Origin: an uncultured Atopobiaceae bacterium
Lineage (GTDB): Bacteria; Actinomycetota; Coriobacteriia; Coriobacteriales; Atopobiaceae
Length of the DNA: 6,520 bases
Direction: 5' to 3'
Assembly (NCBI GenBank): GCA_947303905.1
Contig: CAMYZR010000080.1
Span: 1-6,520, forward strand
The notes under the pieces are model-generated. The model was given only the letters and a program-made list of their open reading frames with translations, was not told where the DNA came from and searched no databases. Below, in pieces: positions 1 through 5,785 of the stretch; within the stretch, counting starts at the first letter, position 1, and each line of letters starts with the position of its first letter. The position numbers were made by a program, and so were the translations under genes.

Positions 1-90
1 GGGCACTCGCTCGCCGCGTGCCTGGCCCGTGAAGCCAGGAAAAAAGGGATGGTCACGAAGTATCCCATCGCTGCGGCGCATCCTGCTTGA
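1..90 (+). CDS. possible 3' end of a gene entering from the left edge (unidentified)
   Basis: Frame 1 is open from base 1 to a TGA at 88-90 and would encode 29 C-terminal residues ending in ...KKGMVTKYPIAAAHPA. Most codons end in G or C, as in the real genes here, and the peptide has a plausible soluble C-terminus. The other plus frames are less gene-like: frame 3 stops at once, and frame 2 runs into the AT-rich inverted repeat. The fragment is too short to assign to any family. In this position a sugar transporter or regulator partner for the downstream GH32 gene is possible, but nothing in the residues shows it. It could also be chance, since 30 open codons in GC-rich DNA are common. Confidence 0.3.
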   Translation, partial: GHSLAACLAREARKKGMVTKYPIAAAHPA

Positions 91-138
91 TCACTACTTT
101 ACTGAGCCAGTTGCTGGCCTTCAATGCGTTTGTATGAG

Positions 139-164
139 AATCACCTCAATATTTTGAGGTGATT
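139..164. repeat. perfect 11-bp inverted repeat, 4-base loop (terminator stem or operator)
   Basis: Arms AATCACCTCAA (139-149) and TTGAGGTGATT (154-164) are exact reverse complements around the loop TATT. This is an AT-rich island in GC-rich surroundings. It begins 49 bases past the possible stop at 90, a normal distance for the terminator of an upstream gene. However, no T-tract follows on either strand, so intrinsic termination would be weak. A two-fold symmetric binding site for a dimeric repressor is the alternative. The structure is seen directly; its role is inferred. Confidence 0.6.
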
Positions 165-314
165 AGTTCCCCTCGTGAGCACCCGCCGCCATCATGGCTC
201 AGACGCCCGGCCATTGGGGACGGTTCGAGGGTCGCGGGACGCCCCACAGCCGTCGCGCACCTACCGACAAGATGGACGCGAAGACGGCTGCTGCCAGCTA
301 AGAGGCTCGCCCGC
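165..314. other. GC-rich non-coding stretch upstream of the GH32 gene
   Basis: No convincing coding frame is present here: the open frames that cross it give Arg/Ser/Pro-rich or His/Arg-rich translations and lack ribosome binding sites. The only structure I see is a possible stem-loop. CAGCCG (247-252) pairs with CGGCTG (285-290), and TCGCG (253-257) pairs with CGCGA (277-281), leaving a 3-base bulge and a 19-base loop. It lies upstream of the proposed GH32 transcription start, so it would only be transcribed from a promoter further left. In GC-rich DNA such pairing may be accidental. Confidence 0.4.
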
Positions 315-343
315 GTGCCATACTGAGAACGTTCTCGTATATG
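315..343 (+). promoter_or_regulatory. probable promoter of the GH32 gene
   Basis: A -35-like GTGCCA (315-320, 4 of 6 consensus positions) and a -10-like TATATG (338-343, 4 of 6) are separated by exactly 17 bases. Transcription would start near 350, giving a leader of about 25 bases that includes the ribosome binding site at 360-367. The operator-like palindrome at 325-336 occupies the spacer, the classic place for a repressor that blocks RNA polymerase. Both boxes are only moderate matches, so the assignment rests mainly on spacing and position. Confidence 0.45.
325..336. promoter_or_regulatory. LacI-family-type operator palindrome upstream of GH32
   Basis: GAGAACGTTCTC is a perfect 12-bp palindrome with a central CG step inside AACGTT. 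This is the hallmark of many LacI/GalR-family sugar-repressor sites, including those of sucrose and fructoside regulators. It sits 38 bases before the GH32 start codon and inside the proposed -35/-10 spacer. I infer repression of the fructosidase gene in the absence of its sugar. The repressor gene is not in the window, so the regulator is unknown. Confidence 0.55.
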
Positions 344-374
344 CAACGCGGTGTCACGCGAGAGGAGCCCACCC

Positions 375-1904
375 ATGCAGATGCACGTCAACCTCGACTA
401 TCGCCAGCACAACTGGAGGCTCGGATTTCACCTGCAGACCGCCGTGGGCTGGCTCTCCGACCCCAACGGCCTCTGCCAGTTCAACGGCGAGTACCACATC
501 TTCCACCAGTATGCCCCGCGCTGGCCGTGGGCTGGCCACGGCTGGGGTCACTGGACCAGCCGCGACCTGACCACCTGGGAGTTCCACCGTGGCGCCATCA
601 TCCCCGAGATGGAGCTCGACAAGAACGGCAGCTACTCCGGCTCCGCCGTCGTGCGAGACGGGCAGATGTGGTGCTACTACACCGGCAACGTGCTGGCACC
701 GGGCAAGCACAACTATGACTACGAGGGCCGCCAGGCCAACGAGACCCTCGTGATCAGCGAGGACGGCCGCACCTTCTCCGACCGCAAGCTGGTGCTGGGC
801 AACGACGGCTATCCCGACTACTGCAGCTGCCACGTGCGTGACCCCAAGGTCTGGTGGCAGAACGACACGTGGAACATGCTGCTCGGGGCCCGCACGATGG
901 ACGACCACCCCGCAATGCTCCTCTACCAGAGCCCCGATGGCGTCAACGACTGGAAGCTTGCCGGCAGCTGCACCACCATCTCGGGCGAGCCCTTCGGCTA
1001 CATGTGGGAATGCCCCAACATCGTCAGCCTCGGTGGCCGCGAGTTCTTCTTCGTGTGCCCGCAGGGCGTGCCCAGCCAGGTGACCAAGTTCCAGAACAAC
1101 TTCAACAGCGGCTACTTCCCCGTCGAGGGCACCGTCATCGACCTGCTCTCCGGCGACCCCGACCTCATGGACGCCGAGAAGCCCTACGGCTGCATCGACG
1201 AGAACACCTTCGTCGAGCTCGACTACGGCTTTGACTTCTACGCGCCGCAGGTCTTCACCGACGAGAAGGGACGCCAGATCCTCGAGGGCTGGATGGGCCT
1301 GCCCGATATCGAGATGCAGTACCAGGTACCCACCTACGAGTGGCTGCACACCCTCACGTGGCTGCGCGAGCTCTCGCTCAACGAGGCTGGCAACATCTGC
1401 CAGTGGCCGCTGCCCGAGTACGACGCCCTGCACGGCGACCGCGTCGAGTTCACCAACGAGGGCGCCGCTGACTCCTGCGGCAAGCTCGGCACCTCCAACT
1501 ACGACGCCTTCTGCATCTGCGGCGCAAAGGGCGCTAAGTTTGCCAACGGCACGGCTGACGTGTACCTCAAGGGCATCGAGGGCGAGGGTCGTCTCATGCT
1601 CAACGGCGACCTCGAGCTCGTCGTCATCGGCGACATGATCGAGCTTGCATTCCACGGCATCGCCGGCGGCTACCGCACCGTGCGTCGTCTCCCCGTGGCC
1701 GAGCTCTCCGCCGGCAAGCTCGAGGACGTGCGCATGGTCGTCGACACGAGCGCTGTCGAGATCTACATCAACGGTGGCGAGAAGACTATGAGCACCCGCT
1801 GGTGGCCGCAGGAGATCACCAACCTGAGCGTCACCTCCACGTTCAATGCGGAAGAGACCTACGCCTACGAGATGGGCCGCTTCACGTTCCTCAACGTCTG
1901 CTAA
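375..1904 (+). CDS. scrB: GH32 beta-fructosidase, probable sucrose-6-phosphate hydrolase
   Basis: This is a glycoside hydrolase family 32 enzyme of 509 residues. It should cleave terminal beta-D-fructofuranosyl bonds in sucrose-6-phosphate, sucrose or short fructo-oligosaccharides. The catalytic blade motifs are in order: WLSDPNG at 26-32 with nucleophile Asp29, SGSAVV at 88-93, RDP at 155-157 (transition-state stabiliser Asp156) and MWECPN at 210-215 with acid/base Glu212. The five-bladed propeller is followed by the usual C-terminal beta-sandwich, whose EIYINGGEKTMSTRWWPQ stretch is typical of the ScrB/SacA group. No signal peptide or membrane segment is seen, so the enzyme is cytoplasmic and works on imported sugar. 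The start chosen is ATG 375, because GAGAGGAG at 360-367 gives 7-base spacing; the in-frame GTG at 351 lacks a site. WLSDPNG replaces the usual WMNDPNG. The exact substrate (phosphorylated or not) cannot be read from sequence. The gene stands alone, with its own operator and terminator. Confidence 0.93.
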   Translation: MQMHVNLDYRQHNWRLGFHLQTAVGWLSDPNGLCQFNGEYHIFHQYAPRWPWAGHGWGHWTSRDLTTWEFHRGAIIPEMELDKNGSYSGSAVVRDGQMWCYYTGNVLAPGKHNYDYEGRQANETLVISEDGRTFSDRKLVLGNDGYPDYCSCHVRDPKVWWQNDTWNMLLGARTMDDHPAMLLYQSPDGVNDWKLAGSCTTISGEPFGYMWECPNIVSLGGREFFFVCPQGVPSQVTKFQNNFNSGYFPVEGTVIDLLSGDPDLMDAEKPYGCIDENTFVELDYGFDFYAPQVFTDEKGRQILEGWMGLPDIEMQYQVPTYEWLHTLTWLRELSLNEAGNICQWPLPEYDALHGDRVEFTNEGAADSCGKLGTSNYDAFCICGAKGAKFANGTADVYLKGIEGEGRLMLNGDLELVVIGDMIELAFHGIAGGYRTVRRLPVAELSAGKLEDVRMVVDTSAVEIYINGGEKTMSTRWWPQEITNLSVTSTFNAEETYAYEMGRFTFLNVC

Positions 1905-1927
1905 CATTCGCTATCCTGCGTTCAGAT

Positions 1928-1970
1928 GCGCCCGGCACCCCTCTCGCAACGGTGCCGGGCGCTTTTCTCT
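1928..1970 (+). terminator. strong intrinsic terminator after the GH32 gene
   Basis: A perfect 12-bp GC-rich stem is formed by GCGCCCGGCACC (1928-1939) and GGTGCCGGGCGC (1951-1962). An 11-base loop separates the arms, and TTTTCTCT follows at 1963-1970. It begins 24 bases after the GH32 stop, so the fructosidase transcript ends here and bcp needs its own promoter. Confidence 0.93.
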
Positions 1971-2001
1971 GCCTTCCGCATGCCAGTCGGCAGCAAGGTG
2001 G

Positions 2002-2007
2002 CACAAT
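2002..2007 (+). promoter_or_regulatory. possible -10 box of the bcp transcript
   Basis: CACAAT at 2002-2007 matches 4 of 6 positions of TATAAT and lies between the GH32 terminator and the bcp ribosome binding site. A promoter is expected in this gap because the terminator closes the upstream unit. No good -35 box is visible at 16-18 bases upstream, so the exact position is weakly supported. Confidence 0.25.
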
Positions 2008-2042
2008 AGATGCGTCGAACCATCGTCCAAGGAGGAGATCGC

Positions 2043-2501
2043 ATGCTCGAAGTCGGAACCAAGGCACCGGAGTTCACGCTTCTCGACCAGAACGGCGTCG
2101 AGAGGAGCCTCAGCGACTACAGTGGCCAGAAGGTGGTGCTGTACTTCTATCCCAAGGACATGACGTCCGGCTGCACGAGTCAGGCTTGCTCCTTTGGCGA
2201 GCTCTACCCGCAGTTCCGCGAGAAGGGCGCCGTGGTGCTCGGCGTGAGCAAGGACACGGTGGCCTCGCACAAGCGCTTCGAGGAGAAGTACGGCCTGCCG
2301 TTCACGCTACTCTCCGATCCCGAGATGCAGGTCATCGAGGCGTATGGGACGCTGCAGGTGGGCACCACCAAGGCGGGCAACGTGTCTCGTCGGACCATCC
2401 GCACCACCTACCTCATCGACGAGGAGGGTGTCATCACCCGTGCGTTTGGCAAGGTAAAGGCCAAGGAGAACCCGACGCAGATGCTCGCCGAGCTCGCGTA
2501 G
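2043..2501 (+). CDS. bcp: Bcp/PrxQ-type thiol peroxidase
   Basis: This 152-residue peroxiredoxin of the AhpC/TSA family, Bcp (PrxQ) subgroup, has the normal family length. It reduces hydrogen peroxide and organic hydroperoxides in the cytoplasm using thioredoxin-type reductant. The active-site stretch YFYPKDMTSGCTSQAC gives the P-x3-T-x2-C signature, with Pro37, Thr41 and peroxidatic Cys44. Resolving Cys49 sits five residues later, the atypical 2-Cys arrangement typical of Bcp. The conserved active-site Arg is probably Arg120, just before the YLIDEEG strand. Ser42 replaces the commoner Pro. The start is ATG 2043, because AAGGAGGAG at 2029-2037 is an excellent ribosome binding site; the in-frame ATG at 2010 has none and would add 11 atypical residues. 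It is 87 bases ahead of plsY on the same strand and may be co-transcribed with it. Confidence 0.95.
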   Translation: MLEVGTKAPEFTLLDQNGVERSLSDYSGQKVVLYFYPKDMTSGCTSQACSFGELYPQFREKGAVVLGVSKDTVASHKRFEEKYGLPFTLLSDPEMQVIEAYGTLQVGTTKAGNVSRRTIRTTYLIDEEGVITRAFGKVKAKENPTQMLAELA

Positions 2502-2524
2502 GCGCCTGCGGGCGAGCCAACCCG

Positions 2525-2540
2525 TGGGGAAAGATCCCCA
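2525..2540. repeat. small hairpin between bcp and plsY, flanked by 8-bp direct repeats
   Basis: TGGGGA (2525-2530) and TCCCCA (2535-2540) pair perfectly around the loop AAGA. The hairpin is immediately bracketed by two copies of CCAACCCG (2517-2524 and 2538-2545, the second overlapping the right arm). No T-run follows, so it is not a standard intrinsic terminator. It may be a weak attenuating or stabilising structure, or chance. Confidence 0.3.
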
Positions 2541-2588
2541 ACCCGAGTGCTACCCTAAATGCTGACGTGCGCAACGATTGGAGCTCCC

Positions 2589-3212
2589 ATGATTCAACGA
2601 CTGCTCTGCCTTTTGGTGGGATACCTTTGTGGCTGCCTTCTCACGGCGGACCTCGTCGCACGTCACGTGGCAAAGCGCTCCATCTTCGAGCTGGGTGACG
2701 GCAATCCCGGCATGGCCAACGTGGGCCACGAGTTGGGAACGCCTGCCGCGATCGTCTGCCTTGCTGGCGACATCCTCAAGACTCTGGTGCCCGTACTGGT
2801 GATGAGCCGCCTGTTTGGCTCGCTCGGTTGGGCCGTCGTCACGGGATGGACGGGTCTAGGTGCCACGCTTGGGCACATCTGGCCCCTCTGGCACCAGTTC
2901 CGCGGCGGCAAGGGCGTGACCACCATCGCCTCGACCATTATCCTCATGAACCCGCTTTGGGGCATTCTGGCCGGCGTCGTGGGCGTGGGCACCATCATCG
3001 TCTCGGGATACCTCAGCGTTGCCGCCGTCGTGGCCATGCTCTTCTACACGATCGCCACAGCCGTCACGCTGCCGTTTGACTGCGCGCTGATCTCGCTCTT
3101 CTTCACAGCCCTGCAGGTGCTTACGCACTGGTCAAAGCTACAGGGCATCAGCACCGGCACCACTCACCGTGCCAGCCTCTCCACCAAGTTCTGGGCCAAG
3201 TTTGGCCGCTAG
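2589..3212 (+). CDS. plsY: PlsY-like glycerol-3-phosphate acyltransferase (membrane)
   Basis: A 207-residue integral membrane protein of the PlsY (YgiH) family, which transfers an acyl group from acyl-phosphate to glycerol-3-phosphate to make lysophosphatidic acid, the first step of phospholipid synthesis. It has the usual length and about five hydrophobic segments (roughly 4-24, 52-76, 79-100, 110-135 and 140-180). Family motifs are GDGNPGMANVG (36-46, the glycerol-phosphate motif), D61-x2-K64, GHIWP (95-99) and RGGKG (105-109, the phosphate-binding loop). The third motif near the C-terminus is poorly kept, with GISTGTTHRASL in place of the usual N-x2-R-x3-G-x-E pattern, so this is a divergent member. 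The start is ATG 2589, with GGAG at 2580-2583; the in-frame ATG at 2559 has no site and would put a polar stretch before the first helix. Its 3' end overlaps the convergent HAD gene by 75 bp. Confidence 0.87.
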   Translation: MIQRLLCLLVGYLCGCLLTADLVARHVAKRSIFELGDGNPGMANVGHELGTPAAIVCLAGDILKTLVPVLVMSRLFGSLGWAVVTGWTGLGATLGHIWPLWHQFRGGKGVTTIASTIILMNPLWGILAGVVGVGTIIVSGYLSVAAVVAMLFYTIATAVTLPFDCALISLFFTALQVLTHWSKLQGISTGTTHRASLSTKFWAKFGR

Positions 3213-4154
3213 GAGCGCACGGATCGCCTCGGATGAAAGCGGGCCTTCGTCCTCGTAGGCCTCATCGACCTCTGGCTCAGCCTCTGTCTCCGCGGGTGTC
3301 CACGACTCCTGCAGCATGAAGGCCGGAGTCCCACCCGTCTTGGCAGCCTCCGTGATCTGCTCGATGGCCACGGTCGCACCCTCGTCGGCAACGTCACCCA
3401 CGTGCCAACGCGCTGCCTCGGCTGCGGCCGGCGTCGCGTTTGCGACGGCCACCGAGTCAGGGACCAGCTCCATCAGCGCGAGGTCGTTCTCCATGTCCCC
3501 AAAGAAGACCGCCTCGTCGACGCCTATGCCCAGCTCCTCGAGCAATGCCATGAGCGCCGTGCCCTTGTTCGAGCCCTTGGGCAGAATGTCGCACCAATGG
3601 GTCTGCGAAGTCACGAAGTCGCACTCGGGGGCAAGGGCGCGCAGCTGCTCGATAAGCTCCTCGTACTGCTCGTCGCTTCCGGCGCACGCGACCTCTGCCG
3701 AGATGAACTCCTCGTCGGGCAGGGAGTCGGCCACCTCGGCCGGGAAGCCCACCGTCTTGCCAAACCACTCGGCATCGCCCTTGCGTGCCCCGATGCACGG
3801 CCACGGGCGCTTGCCCTTGTCGTTGACTGCGGGCTCGACAATGAGAAACGCGTTGGGCACCTCGGACAGGGCCTTCTCCACGCGCAGCAGCACGTCGCGA
3901 TCCATCAGCACCTCGTAGCGCAGCTCGCCGTCCACATACACGCGCTTGCCGTTTGCCGTGATGGCCGTCTGGTAGCACTCGCGCACGCCAAAGAAGCGCT
4001 CGTCAAGCTCATATGCCTGCCTGCCCGTAGCGGGGGCAAAGCGCACCCCTGCCTCCACCAGCTCACGGATGGCCGTCACGGTACGATACGACACGTGGGC
4101 ACCGCCCTTGGGCAGCAACGTTCCGTCCATGTCCGATAGCACAAGCTTGATCAT
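3138..4154 (-). CDS. Cof-type HAD-superfamily phosphatase with acidic C-terminal extension
   Basis: A 338-residue cytoplasmic haloacid-dehalogenase-like hydrolase of the Cof (IIB) subfamily, expected to dephosphorylate sugar phosphates, nucleotides or cofactor phosphates. Catalytic motifs are complete: I, LSDMDGTLL with Asp8 (nucleophile) and Asp10; II, ATGR with Thr43; III, Lys197 in GSNKGTAL; and IV, GDMEND with Asp220 and Asp224. The cap lies between about 80 and 190. The HAD fold ends near residue 272, matching the usual 260-280 residues. About 65 further residues are rich in Glu, Asp, Pro and Ala, followed by a short helix-like SSEAIRALLAAKLG and a Gly/Ala-rich end. Residues 315-338 are encoded opposite the end of plsY. 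The start is the ATG at 4154, with AAGGAG at 4166-4161; an open extension upstream lacks a site. The substrate cannot be predicted. Confidence 0.88.
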   Translation of the reverse strand: MIKLVLSDMDGTLLPKGGAHVSYRTVTAIRELVEAGVRFAPATGRQAYELDERFFGVRECYQTAITANGKRVYVDGELRYEVLMDRDVLLRVEKALSEVPNAFLIVEPAVNDKGKRPWPCIGARKGDAEWFGKTVGFPAEVADSLPDEEFISAEVACAGSDEQYEELIEQLRALAPECDFVTSQTHWCDILPKGSNKGTALMALLEELGIGVDEAVFFGDMENDLALMELVPDSVAVANATPAAAEAARWHVGDVADEGATVAIEQITEAAKTGGTPAFMLQESWTPAETEAEPEVDEAYEDEGPLSSEAIRALLAAKLGPELGGEAGTVSGAGADAL

Positions 4155-4336
4155 GCGAGTCTCCTTGGGCGTGTCCCTTTGACCAGTCCATCCTACCATC
4201 TGCTCCAATTTTGCCCGGAGTTCCCGCGCTCATGAGACGTTTGCTGAAACTCTTTTCCACACTTCGGGGCGTGTGATGCCAGATACGCTGACTTGGGCTA
4301 ATGTGTGAGCAAAGCAGACGTCACGGAGGAGGCATC
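4155..4336. promoter_or_regulatory. divergent intergenic region carrying promoters for the HAD and oxidoreductase genes
   Basis: These 182 bases separate two divergently transcribed genes and must hold both promoters. For the rightward gene, GCTAAT at 4297-4302 is the best -10 candidate (4 of 6), with only a poor -35 (TGATGC, 4274-4279) at 17-base spacing. For the leftward gene, TAGGAT (complement of 4190-4195) is a possible -10 without a clear -35. The only symmetric element is the short palindrome CTCATGAG (4229-4236). Both ribosome binding sites, at 4161-4166 (complement) and 4325-4332, are strong. Confidence 0.4.
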
Positions 4337-5785
4337 ATGGTCCGTTGGGCAATCCTGGGAGCAGGCAACATCGCACATCGCTTCGCGGCAAGCCTCTCGC
4401 ATGTCGAGAATGCCGAGCTTGTGGCAGCCAGCTGTCGCACGCGGGAGAAGGCCGAGGCCTTTCTCGCCGAAGTTCCCTGCGCTCAAGGCGCTCGCGCCTA
4501 TGCGGGACATGACGCACTGCTCGCTGACCCCGAGGTGGATGCCATCTACCTCGCGCTTCCCCATCGGCTCCATCACGAGTGGGCCATCAAGGCGCTGCGC
4601 TCGGGCAAGGCGGTGCTCTGCGAGAAGCCGGCCATGCTCACAGCTGCGGAGATGGCTGAGGTTGCCGACGTGGCCCATGAGACCGGATGCCTGTTCATGG
4701 AGGCCATGAAACCGCGCTTCGCACCCCTGTACGCGCAGGTCGTGCAGGCCGCCAAGAGCATTGGCGACATCACGTACGTTGAGGCGACCCTCTGCAACGA
4801 CATGCTCGGCTTTGTGGAAGGCTCGGGCACCTATCACATGACGCCCGGACCGGGCGCTGGCGTGCTTCTGGACTGCGGCATCTACTGCGCGAGCTGGATC
4901 GAGGACTTCTGTCCGGGCGTGCCGACGCTCGTCTCCATCGCCGGGGCAGCCAAGGACGGCATCGACATCTATGCCGACGCGCGCCTCTCGCACGGCGGCA
5001 TCAGCGCACGCCTCGAGTGCGCCTTCGACCGGGCCAAGCCCCGTAGGGCCACGATCGTGGGAACCAAGGGCCGCATTGTGGTCGACGAGCTGCATCGTCC
5101 CCAGCACGCCACGGTGACGCTGGACGACGGCACGACCCATGAGCTGGATGTCCCCTACGAGGTCGACGACTTCTACGGTGAGGTGAGCCACTTCAACAAG
5201 CTCGTCCAAGAGGGCGCCACCGAGTCTCCCATCATGCCCCTCAAGGACTCCGTGCACTGCGCGCTCATCCTCGATGCGATTCGTCCGGCATTTACCGTCA
5301 CGCCGCACGCCCTGGAGGTGCTCGACGAGCAGGAGCGCATGCTGCGCTATGCGGAGAAGTTCGACGCGGACGACGCCTTCGAGCTTGGCGCAGCCATTCG
5401 CAGCCTTGCTGGCGACTATGACCTCGGCTATGTCGTGCGCATCGTGCGTGAAGCAGACGGGTACGACCTCTTCCGCTGGGGTGCCGACGGCAAGCGTCCT
5501 GCAAACTACGACTTCGCGGATGGCAAGCGACGGGCTGCGCTGCGCATGGGGCATTGCAGCCTCTGGGGTTGGACCGAGGCCCAGCTCGACGGAACGGCTG
5601 GCGAGCTCTTCTCGCATGGAGACATGCCCGTCGCTGGTGCCTTCCCCATTCGCGTGGGTGACGAGCAGGTGGCGACCGTCTGCGTCAGCGGCCTTCACGA
5701 GGGTCTCGACCACGAGCTCATCGTGCGCGGCCTCTCGCAGGTGCTTGGCGTAAGCGTCCCCGCCTATCCTTGCGTCACGGCGTAA
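4337..5785 (+). CDS. Gfo/Idh/MocA oxidoreductase fused to a C-terminal UPF0303/HbpS-like domain
   Basis: This 482-residue protein has two parts. Residues 1 to about 322 form a complete Gfo/Idh/MocA dehydrogenase: a Rossmann motif GAGNIA (8-13), LALPHRLHHEWA (72-83), the EKPAM signature with Lys97, FMEAMKPRF (120-128) and GAGVLLDCGIY (173-183) with Asp179. These place it near the dihydrodiol-dehydrogenase-like NAD(P)-dependent sugar or polyol oxidoreductases. Residues from about 325 to 482 do not belong to that fold. They match the UPF0303/HbpS-like (GlcG/HbpS) family: an LDEQERMLRY leader helix, FELGAAI (348-354), LRMGHCSLWGW, and a GAFPIRVGDEQVATVCVSGL stretch followed by DHELIVRGL. Typical Gfo/Idh/MocA enzymes are 320-390 residues, so this is a real fusion with no stop or frameshift at the junction. 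The start is ATG 4337, after GGAGGAGG (4325-4332). The substrate and the role of the second domain are unknown; linked sensing or redox function is only inference. Confidence 0.88.
   Translation: MVRWAILGAGNIAHRFAASLSHVENAELVAASCRTREKAEAFLAEVPCAQGARAYAGHDALLADPEVDAIYLALPHRLHHEWAIKALRSGKAVLCEKPAMLTAAEMAEVADVAHETGCLFMEAMKPRFAPLYAQVVQAAKSIGDITYVEATLCNDMLGFVEGSGTYHMTPGPGAGVLLDCGIYCASWIEDFCPGVPTLVSIAGAAKDGIDIYADARLSHGGISARLECAFDRAKPRRATIVGTKGRIVVDELHRPQHATVTLDDGTTHELDVPYEVDDFYGEVSHFNKLVQEGATESPIMPLKDSVHCALILDAIRPAFTVTPHALEVLDEQERMLRYAEKFDADDAFELGAAIRSLAGDYDLGYVVRIVREADGYDLFRWGADGKRPANYDFADGKRRAALRMGHCSLWGWTEAQLDGTAGELFSHGDMPVAGAFPIRVGDEQVATVCVSGLHEGLDHELIVRGLSQVLGVSVPAYPCVTA

Noticed and set aside
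21..45. CCTGGC/GCCAGG hairpin followed by six A residues
   Set aside because: A terminator needs T residues after the stem on the transcribed strand. Here plus reads A after the stem, and on minus the T-run precedes it. It also lies in the possible coding tail.
212..245. tRNA T-loop-like GGTTCGA
   Set aside because: The flanking bases do not form a 5-bp T-stem, and no acceptor, D or anticodon arms can be built around it.
146..391. 81-codon minus-strand frame across the GH32 promoter
   Set aside because: It starts inside GH32, lacks a ribosome binding site, is Arg/Gly/Ser-rich and ends in the inverted repeat. No coding signal.
354..1907. 517-codon open frame on the minus strand opposite the GH32 gene
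   Set aside because: It mirrors the real gene in codon register, an artefact of strong G/C third positions. Its translation is Val/Ala/Leu/His-rich, shows no family motif and has no ribosome binding site.
2010..2042. Upstream in-frame ATG for bcp
   Set aside because: No ribosome binding site precedes it, while AAGGAGGAG is ideally placed for ATG 2043, where the standard Bcp N-terminus begins.
2559..2588. Upstream in-frame ATG for plsY
   Set aside because: No ribosome binding site, and the added residues are unlike the PlsY N-terminus; GGAG at 2580-2583 supports ATG 2589.
4229..4236. 8-bp palindrome CTCATGAG in the divergent region
   Set aside because: Short, not extended on either side, and expected often by chance; not enough to call an operator.
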